A DNA stretch of 64,000 bases, from positions 1-64,000 of the forward strand of contig JAKIUC010000005.1 of assembly GCA_021647785.1 (NCBI GenBank). The letters run 5' to 3'. The notes beneath the pieces were generated by a model. The model searched no databases. It was given only the letters and a program-made list of their open reading frames with translations, and was not told the origin of the DNA. This stretch comes from Melioribacteraceae bacterium (GTDB taxonomy: Bacteria > Bacteroidota > Ignavibacteria > Ignavibacteriales > Melioribacteraceae). The position numbers and the translations under genes are program-made. Positions within the stretch are counted from its first letter, which is position 1. Each line of letters opens with the position of its first letter. This document shows positions 17,742 through 26,476 of the stretch, in pieces.

Positions 17742-18860
17742 ATGTATAACAAGAAGTTATTTATACTGTTGGTTACGATAGTTCTCTCTTCGCCCTCCTT
17801 GTTTAATAATTTAAAAGCACAAGTATTCCAATCAGAGAATGAGAATTGGAGTGTTGAGGTTAAGTATATTGAGCCAGGTACAATTAATATATATTCATCC
17901 GCTTCTGAAGAATCGAAAGTAATTGGGCATTATTATTATCTCGATAAAGTATTAGTAATTTCAAGTGATGATGAGTATGTAAAATTTGGATGGGCAAAAG
18001 TTATCTATCCGAATGAGGGGTTTCTATTAGAAAAAGATTTGTTGAGCGGGGAAGAAAAGATTGCATTGGATAAAAGATTTAAGAATAAACCTGACGAATT
18101 TAGTTCAACTCAAAATTGGACACCACACATTATTCAATGTGATAAAGAGTACTCCTTTATTAAAAGTGGTAATGACTTTAATAAAAAAAATGTGGGTATT
18201 ATCAAAGAGGGTGATGAAGTACTTGCTATCACTAACGATGGTGTACAAAACAAGGAATGGATTAAAATTTACTATCCGCAAAAAGGTTTCGTCTTTTCAA
18301 ATGAACTTGCACTAATTCAAAGTAATCATTTACTCGGTATTGGTATCTCGTATGGTTTTATAAATATACCTTACGAAAAAAACTTGGAGAATTATAAAAA
18401 TCCAATGGGTTTCTTTATTGAATATTCAAAAACCAATTGGGATTTTAATTTTAGATTAGGCTACAACAAATCTCAATCGAACTTAAAAGAATATATTTTG
18501 AAAACGGATATTTTTTATCTCCACATTCAATATTCATTCTTGCGTCTGTTCAATAACCACTTGAGGTTTTACGCTCTTACTGGTGGCGGTTATTGGAACT
18601 CCAAATTTCAGTTTACAAAATATCCGGCACTAACAGATTATTTCCCTGAAGAAAAAGATAACGGTTTTGGATATTATCTTGGCGGTGGAATTGAATATTC
18701 ACTATCCGGATTTTTTATAGGTGTGCAATACTCCTTCTTCGGAACAGAAGAAGCAGTATTCGGACCCGATGCTGAACCTGGCGAATTTACAAATCAGTAT
18801 AAATTATTCATTGGCTCAAATCAAGTTGAATTTGATTTAGGTTATAGATTTGAATTTTAG
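17742..18860 (+). CDS. exported protein with two SH3-like domains and a C-terminal outer-membrane barrel
   Basis: 372-residue protein with a signal peptide ending near LKAQ. Two bacterial SH3-like repeats follow (about residues 35-105 and 120-195); each has an INIYSSASEESKVIG or YSFIKSGNDFNKKNVG segment, a central strand, and a final W-x-K-V/I-Y-P/Q-x-x-G-F/V pattern. From about 200 to the end come amphipathic strands (GIGISYGF, WDFNFRLGY, FYLHIQYSFL) and a terminal YRFEF with C-terminal Phe, as in outer-membrane barrels. I chose ATG 17742, with GGAG 7 nt upstream, over an in-frame GTG at 17730. The layout suggests binding of peptidoglycan or another ligand by a barrel-anchored domain; the function is unknown. 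Confidence 0.65.
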   Translation: MYNKKLFILLVTIVLSSPSLFNNLKAQVFQSENENWSVEVKYIEPGTINIYSSASEESKVIGHYYYLDKVLVISSDDEYVKFGWAKVIYPNEGFLLEKDLLSGEEKIALDKRFKNKPDEFSSTQNWTPHIIQCDKEYSFIKSGNDFNKKNVGIIKEGDEVLAITNDGVQNKEWIKIYYPQKGFVFSNELALIQSNHLLGIGISYGFINIPYEKNLENYKNPMGFFIEYSKTNWDFNFRLGYNKSQSNLKEYILKTDIFYLHIQYSFLRLFNNHLRFYALTGGGYWNSKFQFTKYPALTDYFPEEKDNGFGYYLGGGIEYSLSGFFIGVQYSFFGTEEAVFGPDAEPGEFTNQYKLFIGSNQVEFDLGYRFEF

Positions 18861-18883
18861 AATATAATATTAGGATGACTCTT

Positions 18884-20551
18884 ATGTCAACTCGAATAAA
18901 ATATTTACTCAATGTTTTCTCGTTATTAACAATATCATTAGTTCTGGTTCAATGTACAAAAGAAAATTTTGTAGAACCTATAGACCCATTTGAAGTTCAA
19001 AAACTAGAACCGAACCCGGAAGTATTTCAGTTAGGTGAAGGTGCTAATGCTTTAATTTTGAAAGCTAACAAAGGTAGCGTTATAGAGACAGCAAATGGAA
19101 AAAAAATAAAGGGAAGCCTTTATGTTGAGAATGAAAAGTACGGCGATATTCGTTTATCGAATGGAGATTTTGAATTAATTGAAGATAGCTCTACAGGGCT
19201 TTATTTTACTGGGTTTAAAGGAGAAGCAGTTATTACTTTACCTCAAGAAGGGTTGTTGCAGAATATTGAAATACCTGGATTAACGGCTGCTCCCATTGGG
19301 TATAAAAAGGGGAGTGAGTTTGATACAGGTAACTATGCTTGGCCAGTAAATGAAGATAGATATTATTTTTATTATGAAAACTTAAATCCATTCCCAATGA
19401 ACATTACAAGTTCTGCTTTTGAGAATATTAAAAAAATTGCAATTGATCCTACAGACCCGTTCTTTTTTATTTCGTGCGATTTAACCGGCACTCCACTCGG
19501 AGATATAAGCGATGCGGGAATAGCCATATCAGCACAGGGTTTTATTCCATTTATACCAAAAGTAGATATCCCAGAATTTAGAATGAATACGTTTTTTGGA
19601 AATTTCTATATTTCCGGAAATGTTCCGCTAGGGAAATATCCCTTTTCCTTTACTGGCGAATCTGTTCTCTCGTTCAATTCAGATAATAACGAAGATAGTG
19701 ATCTGTTTTTTGCTGGTAAATCTGCCGATTTTGTTCTTGGGCTTAATGGAACAGTCTTTTTTGATCACGCTGCACTTGATTGGATGGGCATTGATGTTGA
19801 GCTTGGGAATGCAACGCTTAAATTTTCTATGCACAGATCTGGCGATACTAAATTGCGCTTTGTCGGAGAAAGAAACAATCCTCCAATGGAGGTTAGCGAT
19901 TTTATTAATCAGATTATTGGTAAGGATTACGACTTCCTCGATTACCTTGCACCATACAAGCAGCGTGAAATATTCTATGGTCAAATAGGAACAGAATTAT
20001 CTGAATGGGAGATGGGTTTCCAAATGAAAACGTGGCTGGAACTCCCTGGTGGTTTTAATATTGATATGGGGCATTCCTCACTTGAGGTTTCACCACAGCG
20101 AATGTCTTTTGATGGAGATGCGGTTCTTGCTGGCTTCGTTCACGTTGGAGTTGTGGGAGATATCAATCTTGAAAATGGAAATTTTAAACTAACTGGCTAT
20201 GTGAAAAGTGGTTTTCATGCTAGTGTTAGCAAGCTAAGTATCAGTTATAGTCTATCAATGGATGTTACACTTGAACATAACAATGGCAATGTTTCTTTTT
20301 CAGCAAAAGTAGTATTAAAAGGAAAAGCTTGTTTCGGAAAATTGTGTGCGAGTATCACTATTAGAGCTTCGGTTAATATATCCTCCAATGGAAGTTTTAG
20401 AGTTTGCTTCTCAGTAGGTATTGGTGCATTTGGTTTTGATGTTTGTATCAAGAAAAATGCTCTTGCAAATGGTCAATATCAAGAAGTAATGACTTACGAG
20501 GAAATTCCGTTAGAGAATGTTCCTATTGAGAATAGGTTTGAAGCAGAGTAG
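18884..20551 (+). CDS. large lipoprotein of unknown function
   Basis: About 555 residues with a lipoprotein signal ending LVLVQC. The body is strand-rich with many aromatic and Asn-Gly turns, for example LYFTGFKGEAVITLPQEG and FYISGNVPLGKYPFS, and towards the end a stretch of long repeated strands (LSISYSLSMDVTLEHNNG, CFGKLCASITIRASV, FRVCFSVGIGAFGFDVCI). Four cysteines cluster in that last part. AGGA before ATG 18884 favours it over ATG 18875. It does not match a family I recognise. It follows the SH3/barrel gene by about 20 bp, so both may form an envelope operon. Confidence 0.6.
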   Translation: MSTRIKYLLNVFSLLTISLVLVQCTKENFVEPIDPFEVQKLEPNPEVFQLGEGANALILKANKGSVIETANGKKIKGSLYVENEKYGDIRLSNGDFELIEDSSTGLYFTGFKGEAVITLPQEGLLQNIEIPGLTAAPIGYKKGSEFDTGNYAWPVNEDRYYFYYENLNPFPMNITSSAFENIKKIAIDPTDPFFFISCDLTGTPLGDISDAGIAISAQGFIPFIPKVDIPEFRMNTFFGNFYISGNVPLGKYPFSFTGESVLSFNSDNNEDSDLFFAGKSADFVLGLNGTVFFDHAALDWMGIDVELGNATLKFSMHRSGDTKLRFVGERNNPPMEVSDFINQIIGKDYDFLDYLAPYKQREIFYGQIGTELSEWEMGFQMKTWLELPGGFNIDMGHSSLEVSPQRMSFDGDAVLAGFVHVGVVGDINLENGNFKLTGYVKSGFHASVSKLSISYSLSMDVTLEHNNGNVSFSAKVVLKGKACFGKLCASITIRASVNISSNGSFRVCFSVGIGAFGFDVCIKKNALANGQYQEVMTYEEIPLENVPIENRFEAE

Positions 20552-20562
20552 TTTTAGGAAAG

Positions 20563-20704
20563 AAAGTGCCTTGCTGTAAGTCTGTGAGACTCTTACAGAG
20601 CATCCTTACAGGAAAAGTTGTAAAGTTAAAAAGTGCCTTGCTGAAAGCATCCCTTTGGGAAAAGTTAAAAGAGCTTTACCTTAGGCATCTCTTTAGGAAA
20701 AGTT
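20563..20704. repeat. imperfect tandem hairpin repeats in a 340-bp gap
   Basis: AAAGTGCCTTGCTG occurs at 20563 and 20630. GCATCC-type hairpins followed by GGAAAAGTT occur three times, at 20600, 20648 and 20685 (stems CCTTACAGG, CCCTTTGGG, CTCTTTAGG). In the first unit a 19-nt near-palindrome, TCTGTGAGACTCTTACAGA, interrupts the TTGCTG...GCATCC link seen uninterrupted in the second. The rest of the gap, 20705-20891, shows nothing I can name except a likely ribosome site, AAGAAAAGG, before the gene at 20892. Confidence 0.55.
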
Positions 20705-20891
20705 AGAAAGTTGAAAGAGTTTAAGTTCTATGCGGAAATAGGATAACTATAACCAAAAAGAAGAGTAAGACAGAAGTCTTTATTGTTTCACATAATTATT
20801 TTAATGACTTTATACTAAATAACAACCAAATGGAAAAAATAACTTTAGCTCACTTTTAACTTTAGGCACTTAAGAAAAGGAATAAAAACTT

Positions 20892-22163
20892 ATGAAAAAC
20901 TTTATTATCCTACTATCATTATTGGGGATTGTTGTTAGTATGCTCTCTTGCAATACTGTTGAAGAAGAACCTAATTATACATATAAAATTGATAGCGTTT
21001 GGTGGTCAGATGTAATTGATGGTAATTCTGATGGCTATTCTCAATTTGAACGGCTCAATTTTATTGTTCATTTAAAAGAGAATACTTCACAGAATATTAG
21101 TGGTCGTGTTTATTATAAATTGAGGGAAGCATCAAATTTTTCTTTTTATGCTTTCTCTAAAGATAAAAGAGTTATTGGAGAGAATGAGGATAATTATCTT
21201 TTCGTTTCAATTGGTTCACCTAATAAGGAATTACAAAGAGGAGTGTACGATTTTTCGATTGAGGTTTTTCAAACCAATCAATCAGATATTAAAGCAGAGC
21301 CAGATTCATTACAGCTTATAACACTTAGCAGCAAAAAATTTGAAAAATCTGAAAATGATAATACCTTTACACTTAATATTAGTTGGGTTGATAAATATGA
21401 CAGAACCGGAAATGGGTATTTCCGCAGTGCATCTTTGGTTATTGATGCTAACAACAATGAAAGTGTTACAAGAAATCTGGATGCAAAAATATATTATAAA
21501 AGAAGTGAAGATAGTGACTTTCAGCTCTACACAGAGCGTTTAAACTTTGAGATATATGGCAATTCAGATAATGATACAATTATTATCCCAGTGGGGTCGC
21601 CAAATACTATGCTTGAATATGGAGAGTACGATTTTAGAGTCGATTTATTTGAAGCGGGGAAAGATAACCTTCTTGCGTTTGAAGATATGGAAAACCCATT
21701 ACTTAGTAAACAGAAGTTTGAATCGGAAGATGAGGATAGTTACTACTACACAATCTCAAATGTTTGGTGGTCCGATTCAACAGATATGGATAGCGATTCA
21801 TTTACATCATTGAGGAAACTCCATTATGACGTTGATGTTGATAAGAATGAAACGCGTACTCTTTTTGCAAAAGTATATATGCGGCTTTATGAGGAAAGCC
21901 CAACAGATTCGTCTGATTACGATATCCTTTATGACTCAACTTCCAATTTTACAATTACAGGAAGTAATGTAAATGATTCTTACTTTTCTTGGATTGGAAA
22001 TAATACTACCGCTTTGGATAGCAGCAAATATGATATACTAATTTCAGTTTTTGATGCAGATGTTGTTGATACAACTCAATCTGCCGTAGCATCACTAAGC
22101 GGATTTACTGAAACAATATTAAATGAGCAGAGTTTTGAAACGGCTTCGCAGGATTCTCTTTAG
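20892..22163 (+). CDS. lipoprotein with three internal repeats
   Basis: 423-residue lipoprotein (lipobox SMLSC, Cys20). The mature part holds three repeats of about 125 residues. Each starts with a W-x-S/D-x-x-D-x-D/G pattern (VWWSDVIDGNSDGY, SWVDKYDRTGNGY, VWWSDSTDMDSDSF), continues with R-L-x-x-x-V-D/H, then Y-x-K/R-L/R and ends with a P-N-x-x-L-x-x-G-x-Y-D-F-x-V/I strand. Asp-rich loops (DGNSDGY) resemble calcium-binding turns. Repeats like this suggest an adhesive or structural surface protein. I know no name for the family. Confidence 0.6.
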   Translation: MKNFIILLSLLGIVVSMLSCNTVEEEPNYTYKIDSVWWSDVIDGNSDGYSQFERLNFIVHLKENTSQNISGRVYYKLREASNFSFYAFSKDKRVIGENEDNYLFVSIGSPNKELQRGVYDFSIEVFQTNQSDIKAEPDSLQLITLSSKKFEKSENDNTFTLNISWVDKYDRTGNGYFRSASLVIDANNNESVTRNLDAKIYYKRSEDSDFQLYTERLNFEIYGNSDNDTIIIPVGSPNTMLEYGEYDFRVDLFEAGKDNLLAFEDMENPLLSKQKFESEDEDSYYYTISNVWWSDSTDMDSDSFTSLRKLHYDVDVDKNETRTLFAKVYMRLYEESPTDSSDYDILYDSTSNFTITGSNVNDSYFSWIGNNTTALDSSKYDILISVFDADVVDTTQSAVASLSGFTETILNEQSFETASQDSL

Positions 22164-22199
22164 ATATTAGTTATAACGCATAAATTAGTGAGTATAAAA

Positions 22200-22730
22200 A
22201 TGAAAACATTAATAATACTATTAGTTTTATTAATAGGCTGCTCAACTGAACCTGAACCACAATATCCAGATGGTATAGAGCAACCAACACAATTGGTTGA
22301 AAGCAAAGGGTGTGGAAGTGTATTTGTTTATCAATTTATTGATTCTACAACATCAATAGTTTTAACAATGAACACATCAAAAGTGAAATTTACACAAAAG
22401 CGTCAAACAGTCGAAATACAAAAAGATAACGATCAAATTATGGTTAGAATGGAAAAGGCTGGTAATTCACCTGATAGCGTTTATTTTAATTATTGTGATG
22501 ATGCAATACCAAGTAATACTGGGAAACTTATCAGTTATAAGGCTAGAGCGGGACGAGTAACATTTTCAACATCGGAGGATAATCCAATTCAAACACCTGC
22601 ATATAGATCAAACTACAGAATAACAATAGAGGTTCTCGATTTACATATTTATGATGAAAAAGATAATCTAGTAAAGAGGATAGAAAAAATAGTTTTTTGG
22701 GATGTTAGAGTTGGTTGGCTACCTGGCTAG
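22200..22730 (+). CDS. small lipoprotein of unknown function
   Basis: 176-residue protein with a short lipoprotein signal (LLVLLIGCS). The mature part has two cysteines beyond the lipid one (KGCGSVFVY and YCDDA), which could form a disulfide, and about eight predicted strands, such as SIVLTMNTSKVKFTQK and RVTFSTS. I start it at ATG 22200; an in-frame GTG at 22188 is weaker. It is 36 bp after the three-repeat lipoprotein, in the same orientation, so co-transcription is plausible. No function can be named. Confidence 0.6.
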   Translation: MKTLIILLVLLIGCSTEPEPQYPDGIEQPTQLVESKGCGSVFVYQFIDSTTSIVLTMNTSKVKFTQKRQTVEIQKDNDQIMVRMEKAGNSPDSVYFNYCDDAIPSNTGKLISYKARAGRVTFSTSEDNPIQTPAYRSNYRITIEVLDLHIYDEKDNLVKRIEKIVFWDVRVGWLPG

Positions 22731-22779
22731 TCAACAATCAAAACTGCGAATTTGAAAATATTTGCGTTATAACGAATAA

Positions 22780-22979
22780 GATGAATATGTTAATCTTACT
22801 TTGGAAGAGAGTAAAATTTTCATTGAACCTATTGAAGAAAAGAGTTATTTTTTAAAAGAATTAGTTTCTGGAATAAATAAATCGAATCTTCACAGTGAGG
22901 TTGATTTTGGTAAATCAGAAGGTAACGAACAATGGTAAAACCACAGCATTATATTCCTGATAGTGGAGTAATTTATTAA
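22780..22979 (+). pseudogene. mazEF toxin-antitoxin relic
   Basis: In-frame from 22780 to the stop at 22936-22938 reads a MazE-like C-terminus: EESKIFIEPIEEKS, LKELVSGINKSNLHSEVDF and ending GNEQW, the usual G-x-E-x-W antitoxin tail. The AbrB-type N-terminal half is absent and a stop at 22777 precedes it. ATG 22932 overlaps that end in the typical mazE/mazF manner and encodes MVKPQHYIPDSGVIY, the start of a MazF-like toxin, before a premature TAA at 22977. Both genes are therefore broken. Confidence 0.55.
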
Positions 22980-23011
22980 ACAATGGAAACCAAACTTATA
23001 ATGGAGATGCT

Positions 23012-23458
23012 ATGAATAGTAACAAAATAGAAATTACAGAGAAGCAAATTGAATCTATAGCTGGAGAGTTAGAATGTGGAATGAATATTTATCTTCATAA
23101 AAAAACACTGGAGATAATATCAATTCTTAATTTTGATACACATTATGACGCAGATACCGAACTTTGGGAAGAAGATATCAAAAAGGTTGAGGAAAACTAT
23201 GACATGTATATTAAGTTTGAGAATATGGATTCCAAAGATTCCTTTCAAATAATGGAAGATTTTACTAAAAATGTTGAAGATGTGGAACTGAAAAAGAGAT
23301 TAGAATTAGGTTTAAGTCTTTCAAAACCGTTCAGAAATTTCAAAGATATTATTGATTGTGAGGATGAATATAGAAACAAATGGTTTAAATTTAAAAATGA
23401 AAAATACATTGAGTTTGTGAAAAATGAACTATCATACTTTAATAATGCAGACGAATAA
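23012..23458 (+). CDS. UPF0158 family protein
   Basis: 148-residue acidic protein that resembles UPF0158: an N-terminal ELECGMNIYLHKKTLEI pair of strands, a middle helix, then SKPFRNFKDIIDC and RNKWFKFKNEKYIEF near the end, matching the family's RNKW/F-x-F-K pattern. Function is unknown in the family. It follows the mazEF relic by about 30 bp and may have entered with it as part of the same accessory block. ATGGAGATGCT precedes the start, GGAG being 6 nt upstream. Confidence 0.75.
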   Translation: MNSNKIEITEKQIESIAGELECGMNIYLHKKTLEIISILNFDTHYDADTELWEEDIKKVEENYDMYIKFENMDSKDSFQIMEDFTKNVEDVELKKRLELGLSLSKPFRNFKDIIDCEDEYRNKWFKFKNEKYIEFVKNELSYFNNADE

Positions 23459-23589
23459 CCCTTTCGTTATCGGAATAACATTAAAAAATGTGAGACGTGA
23501 ATCTTAAAAAAGAATCGCAATCGAATTTTCACTTTTCACCTTTGTTTATTACGTGTGCCTTGTTGCGTTATACTAATAGGAATATAAAA

Positions 23590-25233
23590 ATGATAAAACT
23601 AATTTTAATTATTCATCTTCTTTTTTCAGTTCTAACATTAGCTCAGTCAGAGCGTGATGAACTTTTCTCAGAAGTTGAAACGATTCTTAACCAGGCAAAG
23701 TTGGATAACGCAGATGTACTATGTGCAGATGCATATTCCAATGCTGTGGAAGAATACGTACTTGCCAAAGGGATGTTAACAGAGGGAAAATCGCCAGTTG
23801 ATATTAGAGAAAAACTGGAAGCATCAATTTCGTACCTAACCAAAATGAATAATGATATTGAGGGTAAGCAGGAACTTTTTGCTTCAACAATTGCGAAGAG
23901 AAATAGTGCATTGGATAGTGGTGCAGATAAAAATGCGATTTATTTTTGGGAACTTGGTGAAAGAAAATTTCAAGAGATAATAGAAGATTTTGAGGATAAT
24001 GATACTAAATCAATTTCGAAAAATATAAAAGTAACAGAGGAGTATTACTCAACAGCAAAGCTATACAGCAACAAAGCTAACTCTTTGATTAATGATTCTG
24101 AATCACTCAAAGAAGCAACCAATAAACAAGCAAATCTTCTCGCTCCAAATTCTTATGAAAAAGCTGAAGATAAAATGTTTGAAACGTTAAATTTAATATC
24201 TTCCGGAAAAAGGATTAGCGATATAAATAATTCAATTACAAGTACAGAATTATTGTTTGATATGGCATCTGTAAATTCTTCAAAATATTTAAGTGAATAT
24301 CCGGAAATAATTGCAGTAAGAGAGGATGCAAAAATTGTTGGTGCAGATAGATACACAAAGGAACTTTGGAACGAAGCTGAGGAAGGACTTCGGGAATCTG
24401 CCGAAGCATTTGAGGAAGATGATTTTGAGAAAGCTGATGATTTGGCGAAAGAAGCTGCAACCAATTATACTATTTCTAAACAGACATCTTTAAAAGATTA
24501 CTTTTTAAAAGATACCAGAAATGAAATAAATTTAGCTATTGAAGAAGGGGCTGAGGAGTTTGCACCAAAAACATTAAAGCAGAGTAATGATTATCTTAAT
24601 GAAGTTACATCACTCATTGAAAGTGATTCATATTCACTTCCTCAAATTCAACGACTAACAAAAAAATCATATACATCAGCTAATAATGCCAGACGGATTA
24701 CTGAAATTGCAAAACGAATGGAACCGGGTGATGAATCTTGGGAAGATATTATTATAGCAAAAGAAGGATATTTATTAGATAGTAATAATGAAGAATTAGT
24801 AAATATTCCTAATAAAGGTGAAAATGATTATTCTGATTTAATAGAAAAACTTGAAGATAACATTAATGATGAGGTTGATATAACTGAAGAAGATGGGAAA
24901 GTAATTTTACTCTTAAAAAATATTAAGTTTTCTATAATGTCTTCAAGATTAAATAAGGATAGCAAAGCAAGTCTCGATAAAGTAATTGCAGAAATAAAAG
25001 ATGAATCATTTTTAGAAGCTACAATTGTTTGTTACACAGATAATATTGGAACAAAATCTGCAAACATTGCTATATCCCAAAAACGAGCAGAAGCAATATT
25101 AAAATATATTTTAGAGAAAGATAACAGTAACAAATACTATATTGAAGGGAAAGGGGAAGAAAACCCAATTGCCTCAAACTCTACATCAGAAGGAAGAATA
25201 AAGAACAGAAGGGTAGAAATTGAGATAAAATAA
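23590..25233 (+). CDS. OmpA-family outer-membrane lipoprotein-like protein with long helical repeats
   Basis: 547-residue exported protein with a signal peptide (MIKLILIIHLLFSVLTLAQS). Residues about 20-400 form a long, mostly helical, acidic region with repeated patterns of Ala, Glu, Tyr and Lys (KAEDKMFETLNLI, KELWNEAEEGLRE), probably helical hairpins. The last about 120 residues are an OmpA-type peptidoglycan-binding domain (YTDNIGTKSANIAISQKRAEAI, EGRIKNRRVEIEI). The start is ATG 23590, with AGGA upstream; translating from 23497 would put a non-signal peptide in front. It could tether the outer membrane to peptidoglycan; that is a family inference. Confidence 0.8.
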   Translation: MIKLILIIHLLFSVLTLAQSERDELFSEVETILNQAKLDNADVLCADAYSNAVEEYVLAKGMLTEGKSPVDIREKLEASISYLTKMNNDIEGKQELFASTIAKRNSALDSGADKNAIYFWELGERKFQEIIEDFEDNDTKSISKNIKVTEEYYSTAKLYSNKANSLINDSESLKEATNKQANLLAPNSYEKAEDKMFETLNLISSGKRISDINNSITSTELLFDMASVNSSKYLSEYPEIIAVREDAKIVGADRYTKELWNEAEEGLRESAEAFEEDDFEKADDLAKEAATNYTISKQTSLKDYFLKDTRNEINLAIEEGAEEFAPKTLKQSNDYLNEVTSLIESDSYSLPQIQRLTKKSYTSANNARRITEIAKRMEPGDESWEDIIIAKEGYLLDSNNEELVNIPNKGENDYSDLIEKLEDNINDEVDITEEDGKVILLLKNIKFSIMSSRLNKDSKASLDKVIAEIKDESFLEATIVCYTDNIGTKSANIAISQKRAEAILKYILEKDNSNKYYIEGKGEENPIASNSTSEGRIKNRRVEIEIK

Positions 25234-25268
25234 ATAGATGTGAGATTAATGACAAAGATTTTACAAAC

Positions 25269-25341
25269 TATACCGACAATGAAATGTCTGTGAGACTCTT
25301 ACAGAGGTTTTCGGATTTTGAAAGTAAACGTTGTCGGTATA
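25269..25341. repeat. inverted repeat, copy C of a dispersed intergenic palindrome
   Basis: Arms TATACCGACAA and TTGTCGGTATA are perfect reverse complements. The core contains ATGTCTGTGAGACTC and TTACAGAGGTTTTCGG, the reverse complement of copy B. It lies between the OmpA-family gene and the bidirectional terminator before cysK, next to copy D. Confidence 0.75.
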
Positions 25342-25343
25342 TA

Positions 25344-25403
25344 ACAACAAAATTGTCTATGAGACTCTTACAGGTTTCCCTTCCGAAAACCAATTTGTGT
25401 TGT
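25344..25403. repeat. related inverted repeat, copy D
   Basis: Arms ACAACAAAATTG and CAATTTGTGTTGT match imperfectly. The core TCTATGAGACTCTTACAG and CCGAAAACC is shared with copies B and C, but the outer arms differ. It begins 2 bp after copy C, giving a close direct pair. Confidence 0.6.
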
Positions 25404-25410
25404 GTATATA

Positions 25411-25445
25411 AAAAACCCAACCAAGTTTAGCATGGTTGGGTTTTT
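25411..25445. terminator. bidirectional terminator between the OmpA-family gene and cysK
   Basis: Stem AAAACCCAACCA with TGGTTGGGTTTT around a 9-nt loop, with A tracts on the left and T tracts on the right, so it can stop transcription on both strands. It sits between convergent genes. Confidence 0.85.
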
Positions 25446-25481
25446 CAAATTACAATTTTTTTAAAACTGCAGAAAAGAATA

Positions 25482-26396
25482 TTAAAACAAACCATCAACA
25501 GTTAAGTATCTTTCACCAGTATCGTAATTAAAACCGAGTACTGTTTTATCACTTCCAATTTCTGTAATCTTTTTTGAAATTGCTGCAAGCGTTGCACCGG
25601 TTGAAACACCAGCAAAAATTCCTTCTTCACGTGCAAGACGTTTTGTAAAATTAAAAGCTTCATCTTTACTCACAGAAATTACACCATCCAAAATAGATTC
25701 GTTTAGGTTTTTCGGAATAAAGCCGGCTCCAATCCCCTGTAACGGGTGGGGCCCTGGGTCTCCGCCACTAATAACTGGCGAATCTTCCGGCTCAACAGCA
25801 ATTACTTTTATCTGTGGAAATTTATCCTTCAATATTTCAGCCACTCCTGAAATATGTCCGCCAGTACCAACACCAGTAATTAAGTAATCAATTCCATTTG
25901 GGAAATCTTTAAGTATCTCAAGGGCAGTAGTTTTACGATGTATCTCCGGATTTGCTTCATTATCAAATTGTCGGGGCATCCAGTAATCCGGATTGTTTTT
26001 CAGTAACTCTTCAGAGCGTTCAATTGCACCTTTCATTCCTAATTCACGTTTGGTTAGTTCAAAATTTGCTCCGTATGCGGTCATAATTTTCCGTCGTTCA
26101 ATAGACATCGATTCTGGCATTACCAATAATAGCTTGTATCCCTTAACAGCAGCCAGCATTGCCAAACCAATGCCAGTATTGCCCGATGTTGGTTCCACTA
26201 TTGTCATTCCGGCTTTTAAAATTCCTTTACTCTCTGCATCTTCAATCATAGAGAGTGCAATTCTATCTTTTATGCTACCGCCAGGATTTTGTTTCTCCAG
26301 CTTTAACCAAACATCATTGTTTGATGAAGCAAATAGTTTATTAATTCTTACGTGAGGAGTATTTCCTACAGACTCCAAAATATTTTCTAGTCTCAT
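25482..26396 (-). CDS. cysK: cysteine synthase (O-acetylserine sulfhydrylase)
   Basis: 304-residue PLP enzyme that makes cysteine from O-acetylserine and sulfide. Visible motifs are [12 protein letters not shown] (Lys43 binds PLP), [11 protein letters not shown] (acetylserine-binding loop), [11 protein letters not shown] (phosphate-binding glycine loop) and, near the C-terminus, [10 protein letters not shown]. This is the CysK form. It is 80 bp downstream of cysE on the same strand, and the substrate of one enzyme is the product of the other. No sulfide-sensing regulator or SAM/T-box leader was recognised in the short upstream region. Confidence 0.95.
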   Translation of the reverse strand: MRLENILESVGNTPHVRINKLFASSNNDVWLKLEKQNPGGSIKDRIALSMIEDAESKGILKAGMTIVEPTSGNTGIGLAMLAAVKGYKLLLVMPESMSIERRKIMTAYGANFELTKRELGMKGAIERSEELLKNNPDYWMPRQFDNEANPEIHRKTTALEILKDFPNGIDYLITGVGTGGHISGVAEILKDKFPQIKVIAVEPEDSPVISGGDPGPHPLQGIGAGFIPKNLNESILDGVISVSKDEAFNFTKRLAREEGIFAGVSTGATLAAISKKITEIGSDKTVLGFNYDTGERYLTVDGLF

Positions 26397-26476
26397 TTTT
26401 AATCCTTTTTATTTTGTGATTTATAAAGTAAAATTCAATTTATTTATTGAACCATTTTTTGTTAACTATTTATTAT

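Noticed and set aside
23497-23589. Start of the OmpA-family protein at 23497
   Set aside because: It would place a non-signal N-terminus ahead of the clear signal peptide at 23590, which also has a ribosome site.
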